The notes: generated from the letters alone by a model not told the origin. Positions 1 to 11,941 are shown, numbered from the stretch's first letter. The stretch is DNA of 64,000 nucleotides from Echinarachnius parma (GCA_037951105.1 JBAMJV010005542.1:1-64000), one strand, 5' to 3'. Numbers and translations are program-made.

Positions 1-1263
1 ATGCTGCTGACTAGAGCTTCAATAAGGACGGGTTCGTTAGCTGGCTATTGTGTCGTATCTGGGTTTTAGACAAACATGGACTGAGATGGAGAGGGTGTGG
101 GAAAAGTTTGTTCAGGGATCTAGTAACTATTTATTTATTTATTCATGGTATTAAATTTGAACATGTACATGTATGGCAGCAAACAAGCTGAATTGCACGT
201 GCTAAACATTCAATTAATCAAAACAAACAATGTAATTCATATATTAAAACACAAACCATAATTGTGAAGTTTAAATTATATGTATATAAACATAAACTAC
301 ATCTGAAACAACCAAAATCTCTTGCATCTCTAGTGGTCCTTTCATGCCTGGTTGTTGTATTGAACCCTATTTAGATACATTTTATATTTGATCTATATTT
401 ACAAAATGATGCATGATTATTATCAGAAAATATGCTATCCTGCACATAGAGAAGGCTCCAACTTACAAGATGGCGGGCATAACTGATTTTAGGCCAAAAT
501 TGACTTAGAGCCAGATGCTCGTTTTGGGAAAATTATCGGAAATAACTTTATTGACCAACTAATTGATTAGTATTGTTGAAATAGCATAAAAAGAGGCGTG
601 TGTGGAAAAATCCGAACCTTAGTATCGTTAAATGCAGAAATATCAGTTAAAACGTTTATGAAAGCTGCTGACATTGAGCCTAAATTCACCGTCGGTTTGG
701 CTCGTCTACGCTGGCCACATCTATACGCTCGTTTGTGCGATACGCTCATGCGAAACCTGTGTGCCGCATTGCCATAGGATTAGCACGCAGCACACGAGGG
801 TGCATATCAACATTCAACCGTCGGCGATATTAATTTACAGTATTAAAATGAGTTTTATGATTTACCAAATATATCAATTAGTAGGCGTTTTCCAGGTCAA
901 ATTTGTATCATCCCGTATTAGTAAAAACATATTCTTTCACATGGTTGGTAATAAGAGCGTACATTTCATTTTTTGTGTGTGGGGCATTTCCTACTACTGG
1001 CATTTCCCTTTAATGCCCTTCTCACTCTCACCCAAAGCCCATATATTCTAGACAAAATTTGCAATTCCCTTTTCTCACCAACACTGGGTAAACAGCGATT
1101 GTGCAACAGTTATGGAACAAGCAGCGATGCACGCCTGCACACAAAGTCAATATTGATGAGATGCCCATTTATCGATCGTTGGGCACACATACCACGCACA
1201 GGAAAAAAAACCCCAGAATAACACGGATCGGATAAGGAGGCAACTGTGATTGTATAAATAGAA
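1..1263. other. AT-rich intergenic or intronic DNA, no gene seen
   Basis: No open frame here looks protein-like. Around 423-525 there is a diverged match to the fold-back family at 12.5 and 38.2 kb: a 'cacatagagaaggctccaac...aagatggcgggc' segment resembles 'agaggaggctccgacc...acgatggtatgc' at 12.66 kb. At about 1015-1040 the phrase 'gcccttctcactctcac' matches the outer end of the same family. This may therefore be a decayed copy. The rest is unassigned. Confidence 0.5.
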
Positions 1264-1387
1264 GAAGGAAAGAGGATGATAGGAAGAGACGGTGAAAGAG
1301 AGAGAGATGGAGAGATAGATTAGCTGAAGGAAAGAGGATGATAGGAAGAGACGGTGAAAGAAAGAGAGATGGAGAGATAGATTAGCT
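1264..1387. repeat. Two-copy 62-bp purine-rich tandem repeat
   Basis: A purine-rich unit starting 'gaaggaaagaggatgatag' begins at 1264 and again at 1326, almost unchanged, giving a 62-bp period. It is simple local duplication in GA-rich DNA. Confidence 0.75.
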
Positions 1388-1717
1388 AAAATTTTGGTCT
1401 AAACCCGTTCAGGTTGGTTAAAAATAATCAGGGTGTATTCTATTAACATGTTGCTAAGTACGAGAACCGGGTGGGCTATGTGCAAAGTCTATAAGGATTT
1501 CAGAATATTTAAGGGAATGCATGCTATACCAAAAGCAACTAATCCATCGCTAGATACATGTAAGTCCTCCCCCCTTTATATATCATCATGTTTAAGATAT
1601 TGCTTGTGATGTGATTGTTCACAGTTCTGTGCAATGAAAAACACAAATTGTTTGATCATTCTGCAGGCATTTATGTACAAAACTATCATGATACTTCAAC
1701 CCATTGCCCTATATATT

Positions 1718-2074
1718 AACCCATCGCCTATGGGGACCTGGTGGGTCCTGTATTTACTCTATGGGGATTGTAAAATCCAGTAGGGAACAGGGTACTCCAT
1801 TGCATATGGGAACCTGGCAGGCCCCATATTTACTCTATGGGGATTGTAAAATCTAGTAGGGAACAGATTAACCCACTGCCTACAGGAACCTGATATATGT
1901 AAAATATATTAGGGAACAGGCTAACCCATAGCCTATGGGATATCTTGTGGGCCCTTAATTACCTCGTTAGGGATTGCAAAATCTAGTAGGGAACAGGCTA
2001 ACCCATAGCCTATGGGGAATCTTGTGGGCCCTTAATTATAGAGGGGTATTGCAAATTCTAGTAGGAGTGGGTTA
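1718..2074 (-). repeat. Tandem cluster of family A (80-bp TTAA) elements
   Basis: About five diverged copies of family A lie head to tail in reverse orientation. Hallmarks are 'TTAACCCATCGCCTATGGG' at one side, 'CTCTATGGGGATTGTAAAA' inside and 'AGTAGGGAACAGG' at the other. Internal copies have lost or changed some TTAA ends. The same cluster recurs at 3548-3904 as part of the 1.83-kb duplication. Confidence 0.7.
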
Positions 2075-2499
2075 ACATGCCAGATTAATCTTCTGGAGGG
2101 GTAAAGCGACCTTTTCCTTCTCCCCTAAGGTCCGTGCTCACAATTTAATAATGAACTGGATGAAGTTTTGTTAACGGCATGTTTCTGTCATTAATTGTGG
2201 GTGCGTTGAACCCATAATGCTCATTGCCCGGTCTGGAGATTGGAATTTGGTGTCTCTTGTTGGAAATCAAGGGGCCTTGGTGATAGTACATGTTACTTTT
2301 AAAGGGATATGGTAACTTTGTTGACATACTGTGCACAAAGTGGTTAGTGGTTGATGAAATGTGTATTTTTGTGATCTGATATGTCCACTTAGTGATGTGT
2401 GAAAATTTAACTGTAAATGAGTGTCACATGACCAAGTAACGAGCGAAAATGCAAAGTGGTACTTTGTACACAGTTTTAAGCAGCGAAAAAATTAATATT

Positions 2500-2815
2500 T
2501 TTATTTCGGGGGCTCCATTTTCGGGGGCTACTTTTCCAACTTTCGGGGGCTACAAATATCCGGGCTCTTTTTCGAATTTCAGGGGCTACTAATAAGCTAT
2601 AATGCTGTAAGTGATCATTTTATAAGCATTTGATCACAATCCAAACAGAAAATCCCACAAAAAATCCCGAAAATCCCCCCCCCCCCAAAAAAAAAAAAAA
2701 CTATTTTTTTTTTTTTTTTTTTTTTCGGGGGCGAATTTTTTTTTTTCGGGGGCGAATTTGGGCATTTCGGGGGCGGATTTGCCCACCGCCCCCGTGTATT
2801 TTTTTCGCTGGTTTT
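2500..2815. repeat. TTTCGGGGGC-repeat element with C/A/T homopolymers
   Basis: The word 'TTTCGGGGGC' (with variants) recurs about seven times, flanking a run of about 14 C, a run of about 14 A and then about 22 T. Open frames here on both strands encode only Lys/Pro or Phe/Gly runs and are not genes. A second copy is at 4329-4645. Confidence 0.6.
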
Positions 2816-3547
2816 AAGTATCGAGTAGATAGTTAAAAATCCAAACACTTCAATCATAAATACATTTATAACGAAGGAGAAATTCAGAAAAGCGAAACCT
2901 GAGCCATGTTTGTACTGGAGATACAATTGCAATGAGATATGAGAGAACCGCTAGAGTTCTAGATAGGTTTTGTCGATTTACCTTTAAAGGGATATAGTAT
3001 GCATAATGTTGTCTGCATCAAACAATCTCACTTACATGTAGATCTCTAGTGGTTCTTTCATCCCTGTTTGTTTTCCTTTTACTAAGTATGAAGTCAGCTT
3101 TAGTTTCACATTTTTTCTTTGTGTTTGAGGTATTTATGATTCAATTTTAAGAAAATCCTGGGAATCATTTGAATTGTGTACACACTAATACATGTATGGC
3201 AATGAGGTAGCAAATTCCACTTTGTGTTTATTGCTCATTTCTCCGCCGTTTGGCATTCGTAAACTATGGGATATTCACACATCATTTAGTGGACATATCA
3301 CATCACAGATATACACATTGTATCAACCCTGCCTCATGTTGTTACTTTCTGAATATGTCAACAAAGTTACTGGATACTTTCTTTGCCATATATGATATTC
3401 AGTTAACATGGAATTTTCACACATCACTCAATGGACATACATATCAGATCACAGAAATGCACAATGAAAAACACAAATTGTTTGATCATTCTGCAGGCAT
3501 TTATGTACAAAACTATCATGATACTTCAACCCATTGCCCTATATATT

Positions 3548-3904
3548 AACCCATCGCCTATGGGGACCTGGTGGGTCCTGTATTTACTCTATGGGGATTG
3601 TAAAATCCAGTAGGGAACAGGGTACTCCATTGCATATGGGAACCTGGCAGGCCCCATATTTACTCTATGGGGATTGTAAAATCTAGTAGGGAACAGATTA
3701 ACCCACTGCCTACAGGAACCTGATATATGTAAAATATATTAGGGAACAGGCTAACCCATAGCCTATGGGATATCTTGTGGGCCCTTAATTACCTCGTTAG
3801 GGATTGCAAAATCTAGTAGGGAACAGGCTAACCCATAGCCTATGGGGAATCTTGTGGGCCCTTAATTATAGAGGGGTATTGCAAATTCTAGTAGGAGTGG
3901 GTTA
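3548..3904 (-). repeat. Second copy of the family A tandem cluster
   Basis: This is the duplicate of 1718-2074, 1830 bases downstream, with no difference that I noticed. Confidence 0.7.
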
Positions 3905-4328
3905 ACATGCCAGATTAATCTTCTGGAGGGGTAAAGCGACCTTTTCCTTCTCCCCTAAGGTCCGTGCTCACAATTTAATAATGAACTGGATGAAGTTTTG
4001 TTAACGGCATGTTTCTGTCATTAATTGTGGGTGCGTTGAACCCATAATGCTCATTGCCCGGTCTGGAGATTGGAATTTGGTGTCTCTTGTTGGAAATCAA
4101 GGGGCCTTGGTGATAGTACATGTTACTTTTAAAGGGATATGGTAACTTTGTTGACATACTGTGCACAAAGTGGTTAGTGGTTGATGAAATGTGTATTTTT
4201 GTGATCTGATATGTCCACTTAGTGATGTGTGAAAATTTAACTGTAAATGAGTGTCACATGACCAAGTAACGAGCGAAAATGCAAAGTGGTACTTTGTACA
4301 CAGTTTTAAGCAGCGAAAAAATTAATAT

Positions 4329-4645
4329 TTTTATTTCGGGGGCTCCATTTTCGGGGGCTACTTTTCCAACTTTCGGGGGCTACAAATATCCGGGCTCTTT
4401 TTCGAATTTCAGGGGCTACTAATAAGCTATAATGCTGTAAGTGATCATTTTATAAGCATTTGATCACAATCCAAACAGAAAATCCCACAAAAAATCCCGA
4501 AAATCCCCCCCCCCCCAAAAAAAAAAAAACTTTTTTTTTTTTTTTTTTTTTTTTCGGGGGCGAATTTTTTTTTTTCGGGAGCGAATTTGGGCATTTCGGG
4601 GGCGGATTTGCCCACCGCCCCCGTGTATTTTTTTCGCTGGTTTTA
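4329..4645. repeat. Second copy of the TTTCGGGGGC-repeat element
   Basis: This is the duplicate of 2500-2815. It differs in homopolymer lengths and in one G-to-A change in a 'TTTCGGGGGC' word near 4580. Confidence 0.6.
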
Positions 4646-5389
4646 AGTATCGAGTAGATAGTTAAAAATCCAAACACTTCAATCATAAATACATTTATAA
4701 CGAAGGAGAAATTCAGAAAAGCGAAACCTGAGCCATGTTTGTACTGGAGATACAATTGCAATGAGATATGAGAGAACCGCTAGAGTTCTAGATAGGTTTT
4801 GTCGATTTACCTTTAAAGGGATATAGTATGCATAATGTTGTCTGCATCAAACAATCTCACTTACATGTAGATCTCTAGTGGTTCTTTCATCCCTGTTTGT
4901 TTTCCTTTTACTAAGTATGAAGTCAGCTTTAGTTTCACATTTTTTCTTTGTGTTTGAGGTATTTATGATTCAATTTTAAGAAAATCCTGGGAATCATTTG
5001 AATTGTGTACACACTAATACATGTATGGCAATGAGGTAGCAAATTCCACTTTGTGTTTATTGCTCATTTCTCCGCCGTTTGGCATTCGTAAACTATGGGA
5101 TATTCACACATCATTTAGTGGACATATCACATCACAGATATACACATTGTATCAACCCTGCCTCATGTTGTTACTTTCTGAATATGTCAACAAAGTTACT
5201 GGATACTTTCTTTGCCATATATGATATTCAGTGAACATGGAATTTTCACACATCACTCAATGGACATACATATCAGATCACAGAAATGCACTATTTTATC
5301 AACCCTTTGTCAGTTTTTGCACATGTCAACAAAGTTACTAGATATATATATTGCAGCCTTCATCTCAAATGTACATTATATGATGACAC

Positions 5390-5700
5390 ACGCAGTACCC
5401 CGGGGTATTGTTGTACCCCGGTATCCCGCGTTGTGTAGCGCCATCTTGTGTCCACCCGAAGTACAACCGTACCGCAGAGCAATCATGGACACCACTGGTG
5501 TATTGCGTTGTGCATGCAGCGCTTGTATGCACGCTACCCCGGCCGCAAAGAGAGCATTTTGAACGTAAATAAAGCATAACAAAAATAATTTTCACTCTTT
5601 GGTACCCCAGTGTACAGCCCTGAAAAACAAATAAATAATTAAACAAAATGGCGGATTTTCATTTGGTACCCCAGGGTACCATTTATGTCATGCCCAATTT
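5390..5700. repeat. Fold-back element with GTACCCC termini
   Basis: The left side has 'AGTACCCCGGGGTA' (a 12-14 base palindrome) followed by 'TGTACCCCGGTATCCCGC'. The right side has 'TTGGTACCCCAGTGTACA' and 'TGGTACCCCAGGGTACCA'. Related palindromic ends surround about 250 bases without a plausible gene. I do not recognise the family. Confidence 0.4.
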
Positions 5701-5910
5701 TATTTTTCTTAAAGCTTTCTTAACTCTGGAAGCATTTTCTCATGATACTTTGCACTCTTCATATTACACTGTTATTTTGCTTCAATCTATAGCCTCGTCA
5801 CTATCTATAATCAGGGGGAGATTATAAAAGCTTTCATAACCGGAGCATTTTTTGTACCGATTCATAATTTTGTTTTTATAGATTCTCGCAGCACTTTTTG
5901 AGATCGTCTC

Positions 5911-5962
5911 GTCACGAGCGGCTCATTAGGTGAGCTAATTCCTGCAGGTCACTGCTCGTGAC
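5911..5962. repeat. Short inverted repeat (GTCACGAGC hairpin)
   Basis: GTCACGAGC is matched by GCTCGTGAC about 33 bases downstream, a perfect 9-bp stem. The flanks 'CGTCTC' and 'TTCGTC' do not extend it. It could be a small fold-back element or chance. Confidence 0.4.
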
Positions 5963-5999
5963 ATTTCGTCAGAAAGCGCTTTAGAAAATCACAACCTCG

Positions 6000-7075
6000 T
6001 AATTAAAGCATCATCGCAATATGCAGCTGTCTTTCAGCCGTATATAAATGCAGAGGAAGGGTAGAGGGTGGTGGGGAGTGGCAAGATTCGTTCGAGTATA
6101 AAAAGAGTTGGAAAGATGGAGAAAAGAAAACAACTTTGTTGAAGCCATAATATGCTGCATTAATCAGCATTTTTTTTCATGTGATAGCAATTTTTGTTTT
6201 CATTGACCATTAAGGCATTCAGGACTGATTGATTTTACTATATCATGTTATATCCATAGACCAAAGCCCAGAGTATTTTCGGGACCATGTAGGAAGACAT
6301 GTTGGCAAATCTCTGCAAATATTGCACATCGTTAAAATTGAAACTGATTCATTTTAAAAATCAAACTGTTTTATATTTTTCATAGAGTAGAATAAAGATG
6401 AGGTATTGAATTAAATGAAATCTCTTTCTCTAGAAAGTAGAAACCAATATCAACACATACAGATAACATAAGATGTAATTAATGTTAATCCATTCAGGAC
6501 TGGTCCTACAAATACTTTGTTTGTAATTTTTTGAAAATGCATCTTAAATATTAGAGGGATCTAGTTTATACTTTGTTCATATGTGCAAAAAACGATGAAT
6601 GGTTGATTATATGTGTATTTCTGTGATACAATATGCCCATGTAATAATGTGTGAACATTTCATGTTAAATGGATGTTTTATGGCTGAAAATGGCCCAGTA
6701 ATGAGCGAAAATGCAAAGGGATATTCGCTGACTAATTGCACTGACTTTGTACACAGTTATAACTTTCCAGTTGATAAGTCCGATCACCTCAATTGTAAAT
6801 ATCTTTTTAACGAAAGGGAAATTCAGAAAACCAAAACCTGTTCCATGCTTCTTTTTGTAATTCATCAAGGTAGGAGAGAACCACTAGAGTTCTAAGAAGG
6901 ATTTGTGGATTGATCAAAATGATTTGGCCTTGGATGGTTTAAAATAGGGAAAACATATTAATTTTGCAGATCCCCTGAAATGTCAATTAAGTATAGAATG
7001 CTAAGGATTGTGAGTAAATTGGAGATTTTGTGCTGATAAATTCCTTGTTGATGTACTACCATTATATAATTCTGT
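6000..7075. other. AT-rich DNA, no gene seen; family B traces
   Basis: The 98-residue open frame at 6599-6895 lacks protein character and overlaps sequence related to 2340-2930 ('gtgtgaaaatttaactgtaa', 'aaattcagaaaagcgaaacc'), so it lies in repeat DNA. Family B words ('CATTCAGGACTG', 'GTTATATCCATAGACC') occur at 6213-6290 and 6487-6512. Confidence 0.5.
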
Positions 7076-7154
7076 TTAATCCATTCCCTTGGAGATTCTG
7101 AAATCTCCATAGGACTGTACATAACCCACCCGGTTCCCGTAGCCAAGGGGTTAA
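7076..7154 (+). mobile_element. Family A TTAA-bounded element
   Basis: It begins TTAATCCATTCCCTTGGAG, contains 'GATTCTGAAATCTCCATAGG' and 'CCCACCCGGTTCCCGTAG', and ends AAGGGGTTAA. It is 79 bases including both TTAA ends. Confidence 0.75.
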
Positions 7155-7424
7155 TGTGTGGAATTGCAGACAATCGATCAATTGCAAGTAAACACATGAA
7201 ATGGACTAGGAAGAAAGCATTATGAATGTATGCATCTCCACTGGAATATGACATTGAATTTGAATTGCTACGACAACAACAAATACATGTGTGCATTAAT
7301 ACATTGAAAAGGAAAAACATGACTTTATCCATCTTTCCTTGAATGGTAGAATGGAGATGGTATTGTGTGCGGAGAAGTGCACTCTGTCAAAGCATAATTC
7401 ATTTAGCATACATGTAATGAGGCA

Positions 7425-7570
7425 GATATCAAGAGAAGGAGAAATAGAGATATATAGAGGAAGAAAGAGAGAAAGAAAGAGAGACAGGATTAGAGAAAGA
7501 GGGAAGGAAGAAATAGGAAGAAAGAGAAAAGAAGAGTGAGAGTGGAGAGGGAAATGAGAGAAAATGGCCT
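7425..7570 (+). repeat. GA-rich low-complexity tract
   Basis: The + strand is almost pure purine (GAAAGA and GGAAGA words). Reverse-strand open frames here encode Ser/Leu/Phe-rich sequence, as expected from the complement of a purine tract, and are not genes. Confidence 0.8.
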
Positions 7571-8148
7571 GGAAAAATGGGTGCAAATATTTGATGATCC
7601 ATTTGTATGCGGGTTTTTTTCGCTGCGTATTTCGACTGAATTCGTGAGCAAGGGAGCAATCAAGCAAGCAAGACGCATCTTCTCTGTAATCAACGAGTTA
7701 CCGTGGCAACAGATGCTCGTCTGCCTCTCGGCATCATCATCGCAAAGACTTTCTGATCGTCTCTGTTTTGGCTGATATTATTTGATTGAATTTTTGTCAA
7801 CGCGGCTTGTGTACTCTTGCTACACAGTCAAGGCCAGTGTATCGCATTCATTGCCGGAGAATATTCCTACTTCAAACAGGAATAAAGTAGAACTTCAATT
7901 GATTATCGCTGAATTATACTAAATTTTCATACTTAACTTATGATGATTAATGTGCTTCTATAATTAGGTTATCCATGCACATTTTACACATAATTGTTAA
8001 TCATAACTTCATGTGAATAATGTTAACGTGTGATGCTGACAACTAATTTTTAAAAGTATGTTTCTGAAATACAAGCTTGTACTTTTCTAATCAAAGTACA
8101 TATATACTGTTTATAACAGTGGTCGTAATATTCATACATTATGGTAAA

Positions 8149-8219
8149 CATGAAAACAGTTGGCTTCCCATAGCCTTTATTGATCAAGTCTAGGCCATGG
8201 GAAGCCAACTGTTTTCATG
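8149..8219. repeat. Long hairpin: 27-base arms, 17-base loop
   Basis: CATGAAAACAGTTGGCTTCC at 8149 continues to CATAGCC (8175). It is mirrored by GGCCATGGGAAGCC...TTTTCATG (8193-8219), with a single mismatch near the loop. Outside the arms, 'ATTATGGTAAA' and 'GGTTAATATGAC' pair loosely. The near-perfect stem and lack of a body fit a solo fold-back element. A small-RNA hairpin is possible, but the stem is more perfect than usual for an animal microRNA. Confidence 0.75.
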
Positions 8220-8454
8220 GTTAATATGACATGAAAATTGTAGAGAAATTATCAATATCGTCTACTTTGTAAAACTTTGTAAAAATGTAAAAATGATGCT
8301 GAGCCACTAAATATTTAACAGTATTACAATTGCTTACATTTCAGTTTTGCAGTAGATTTGTAGAAATTTAGATCGTTGTCTTTCATTATTTGGAAGTTTA
8401 TTTTATGGGGTATGTTTTCAAGACTCTCGTAAGACTTTCAAGCAAGATGTAGAC

Positions 8455-8635
8455 AGGTAGTGTCACACGACCCTTTACGCCGAATGCGGACAGACGAGGT
8501 CAAAACGTAAAATGGGGCTGAGAGTTTGATGGGCAGGTGCCGAGGGCTAATGGACGCTCGGATCGCCGCTTCCTATCGACATCAATAAGTGGGCAGGCTG
8601 GGCAATGAATCGCTACAGCTTTCACTAACACGTCT
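8455..8635. other. CpG- and GC-richer island, function unknown
   Basis: This stretch has more G+C and CpG than its AT-rich surroundings ('cctttacgccgaatgcggac', 'cgctcggatcgccgcttcc'). It has no long open frame and no repeat that I recognise. It could be an exon fragment, a regulatory module or an old transposon remnant. Confidence 0.3.
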
Positions 8636-9075
8636 TGGTACATGTACTTTGTTATTGTTTACTCTAGCCTGTGCTAGCTATTTCATCACTTTGCTTTGCT
8701 CCTTTTATGTATATAGTACCATGTTTAGTTGAGCCACTTGTCATTTGCCATGATAAAGGACTTGCTTGGTCCGAAAGCTAGGCTAGTTTTGACTGAGTTA
8801 TATGATGCAATACCATCTCTAAGCACTTTAGTTCCGTGCTAAATCCATGTTAGATGAGAGGGCTTAGTTTGCAACTTACTAGGTAATAAATGCTTATCCA
8901 GATAAACTAAGTTTAATCTACTGTTCGGGGCAAGTGAAATATTCTCTCTCGTATTGGAAAACCTTCCAAGTTTTTTTTTGAAAAAAAAAAAGACTTGTCC
9001 AAATTCCAAACGGAACTCTGTTTAGAAAAAGCTACTGTACATGTACATGTACATGTATGTAGCAAACTGATTGGG

Positions 9076-9167
9076 TTAACTCCTAACGTGCCAAGCTCGC
9101 ATTTTTGCGAGTTACAAGACACACAAATGCCATAGAGCATTAAAATACCTGGCACGTTAAGAGTTAA
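9076..9167. mobile_element. TTAA-bounded fold-back element, 92 bp
   Basis: The left end TTAACTCCTAACGTGCCAAG is mirrored by the right end CTGGCACGTTAAGAGTTAA. The terminal inverted repeats are about 18 bases, with TTAA at both edges. It differs in sequence from families A and B but has the same architecture and size. Confidence 0.7.
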
Positions 9168-9239
9168 AAGAAAATCTTGCGGGGGGAAGGACAAAGTGAG
9201 ACGAGACAACGCCTCTATAAGTTAATCTCCGACAAATTG

Positions 9240-9765
9240 GAATTGATTTGACTATTTTTGAGTGGCTGTCGCTTCGATGAAAACCCCGCCTCATTGCCTT
9301 CTAAAGGACCTGTCGTAGGGATCAATAACAAGCATGACACATTCGATTGGGGATGACGTCCTTCGCCGAAAAGATGAATTCATCAAAAGTTGAAACGGCG
9401 AAGCATTACCATCTCAAGAATCCTTCAAATAAGATACATTTCACATTTGTTAGCCGTTAGATTCCACGCTTGCTTGTGTAGTTCTACATATCTTAGATAT
9501 TATGTAACATAAAGTCTCTTACAATTTCCTGTCGTATTGGATTTCTAATGGGCATGTAACACTAGAGGAGTGATGATGCATTTTGAAGAACGCACATTCA
9601 AGAAAACCTACATGATGTATAAAGATGTCAGAACGATTCTATCACACTGATCCTTCAAATCGGATATAATACTTTTGGTGTCATACTTTAGTTTTATTCA
9701 TCGTTATATGTAGTGAAGATCCAACTTAATTGCATTTGAATGGTTCTGCCAGAGAGCATCACTCA
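9240..9765. other. No gene seen; unassigned unique DNA
   Basis: No convincing coding signal. 9250-9400 is moderately CpG-rich ('ctgtcgcttcgatgaaaac', 'gatgacgtccttcgccg') compared with its flanks. The rest is AT-rich and leads into the minisatellite. Confidence 0.4.
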
Positions 9766-10373
9766 CACTCATGTAACATTCAAGTATCTGTCTCTCACAC
9801 TCATTTTACATTCAAGTATCTGTCTCTCACACTCATTTTACATTCAAGTATCTGTCTCTCACACTCATTTTACATTCAAGTATCTGTCCCTCACACTCAT
9901 TTTACATTCAAGTATCTGTCTCTCAAACTCATTTTACATTCAAGTATCTGTCTCTCACACTCATTTTACATTCAAGTATCTGTCTCTCACACTCATTTTA
10001 CATTCAAGTATCTGTCTCTCACACTCATTTTACATTCAAGTATCTGTCTCTCACACTCATTTTACATTCAAGTATCTGTCTCTCACACTCATTTTACATT
10101 CAAGTATCTGTCTCTCACACTCATTTTACATTCAAGTATCTGTCTCTCACACTCATTTTACATTCAAGTATCTGTCTCTCACACTCATTTTACATTCAAG
10201 TATCTGTCTCTCACACTCATTTTACATTCAAGTATCTGTCTCCCACACTCATTTTACATTCAAGTATCTGTCTCCCACACTCATTTTACATTCAAGTATC
10301 TGTGTCTCACACTCATTTTACATTCAAGTATCTGTCTCTCACACTCATTTTACATTCAAGTATCTGTCTCTCA
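9766..10373. repeat. 32-bp minisatellite, about 19 copies
   Basis: The unit contains ACATTCAAGTATCTG and TCTCACACTCATTTT and repeats every 32 bases with very few substitutions. Because 32 is not divisible by 3 and the unit has no stop in any forward frame, every frame stays open. This explains the ~230-residue open frames with a 32-residue period (e.g. 9730-10422 and 9740-10435). Flanking DNA at about 10565 holds a diverged single copy ('actcattctcattcatgtta'), suggesting local expansion. Confidence 0.95.
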
Positions 10374-10379
10374 AGAAAG

Positions 10380-11257
10380 GAGGGGGAGAAAAGGACACTT
10401 TTCAACACCACCTTCGATGTAACACGCATTTCTGAGATATCCTTCAGATACAAATTACACATTATATTCAAAGAAATATTCCCTATTTGGTTCTAATCGT
10501 TGTATTCTATAACATACACATAGAACTCGCTTTGTTGCATAATTTAAATGGTTTTATCCTATTGAATGACTCATTCTCATTCATGTTACATTTGAGTTTT
10601 CATCCTTTGAGAAAAGGTAGAACAAGAAAGCTTTTTACTGGAGACCAAAATGGGTGAAACATTTCTCTCTGAACTGTCCTTCAACTCAGATTGATTCATG
10701 TTATTTTAGTCATTAGATCTAATTATATTCATCGCATTAAACATAGAACTCACTATGTTGCCTTTAAAATGTTACATGTATGTCGGATTGAATCACTCGC
10801 ACGCATGTAGCAGCTAAGCAGGGATGGCATCTCTCAAGAAAAAACTTAAGAGGATGGAAGATGAATATCTTACAGATCCATTACATGTTTTGAAGTCATT
10901 TGATCTCTAGATACTTATATTATTTGTCAGATCTATGTGCTTTGCAGAAATAAAAGATGATTTTGCCAGCTTTCAACATGCCTCTTGTGTATGATGCATA
11001 GTTTATATGCGCTGTGATGTGTATTTATTCTATTTAGGTAAGGGGTAAGATACCACTGTGCTAAACTTAAAACTATGTTTTTTAATTGATTAAATATTGT
11101 TCCTATTTTCCTATCTATAGTAGATGTTAACATGCTAATTGTTTCTTTGATTGAATTTAAATAGAATTGGAACACATCATGATGTTTAAACATGACTGCC
11201 ATATTATAAAGCAATAAACTTAGTCATAAAATCATGAAAAACAGTTTGATTTCATAT
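10380..11257. other. AT-rich DNA, no gene seen
   Basis: No plausible coding frame. At 11018-11045 a pyrimidine-rich 'TTTATTCTATTTAG' runs directly into GTAAGG, i.e. an acceptor-like and a donor-like site joined. See the findings for the better example at 22.7 kb. Confidence 0.4.
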
Positions 11258-11345
11258 TAAACCTATTCTGCACTAGCCCCCACAATACTTGGGCTGGGCT
11301 CTATGGAGAATGCCTGTTATAACAATTTAAAATTGTCTGGAATGC
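11258..11345 (+). mobile_element. Family B element, diverged
   Basis: It begins ATTAAACCTATTCTGCACTA, contains 'CAATACTTGGGCTGGGCTC' and 'TATGGAGAATGCCTGTTATA', and ends 'AATTGTCTGGAATG'. It matches family B in order, but the right TTAA end is lost. Confidence 0.6.
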
Positions 11346-11862
11346 ATTTACATTTCATAGCTGTGAAAAATGCACATCTATGTCTTTGTCTGATATACCA
11401 TAGAAAGGAGGAACCTGATTTAAGATGTGCACATATACATTATTTATTATAAAACATGTTTTTTGTATTATACCTTTTATACCTTAATTTATACAATTTT
11501 ATTATTAACCCCAACTTTTGTTTAATTCTTTTGTTTTACATAACAGCTTCCATGATATATAAATTAGATAAAAGGGCACAGTTTAACTTCCATACTTACA
11601 CTTTTATTAAAGTGCTTGCTCATTCAGGCCCTTAATCAAGTTTGTATGTAATTGTAAAGACTAAAGACTACTAATTAATAGTAAATTTGCTTAATTCCAG
11701 TTAGTTCTTGTATGACATTTTTAAAGTCGCTTGTTCTCGGAGTGAAGGCAATTACCAGGACACTGCTAATTGAAGTCACTTGTGCTTGACAGTGGCAGGT
11801 TGATGCCCTTTGTCAAGAGGTCATGTTTGCACCACACTTTCTACTAATTTGTTTATTATCAT

Positions 11863-11940
11863 TTAACCTGTTCCCTTCGAGATTCTAACATTCCCATAGA
11901 CTTTATACATAGTCCATCGGTTCCCGTAAGCAACGGGGTA
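11863..11940 (+). mobile_element. Family A element
   Basis: It begins TTAACCTGTTCCCTTCGAG, then 'GATTCTAACATTCCCATAG', 'CTTTATACATAGTCCATCGG' and 'TTCCCGTAAGCAACGGGG'. The right TTAA is changed to GGTA. Confidence 0.7.
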
Positions 11941-11941
11941 C

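Larger units (their letters stand above)
1632..5291. repeat. 1.83-kb tandem duplication, near identical
   Basis: Positions 1632-3461 recur at 3462-5291 with an offset of 1829-1830 bases. The only differences I found are homopolymer lengths near 2670-2730/4500-4560, one base near 2753/4581 (gggggcg versus gggagcg), and one base near 3403/5232 (agttaac versus agtgaac). Both copies carry the same internal elements, so the identical short open frames in each are by-products. The right edge of copy 2 (5291 onward) continues into sequence that looks native. This is either a very recent duplication or two haplotypes wrongly joined in assembly. Confidence 0.9.

Noticed and set aside
2145-4166. Two identical 63-residue reverse frames
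   Set aside because: Identity is due to the 1.83-kb duplication, not to conservation; no protein features.
9766-10373. CRISPR-like regularly spaced repeat
   Set aside because: The 32-bp units abut directly without unique spacers, and the genome is eukaryotic.
9730-10435. 230-residue open frames
   Set aside because: They consist of a 32-bp minisatellite that stays open in every forward frame; no start, domain or flanking gene structure supports a protein.
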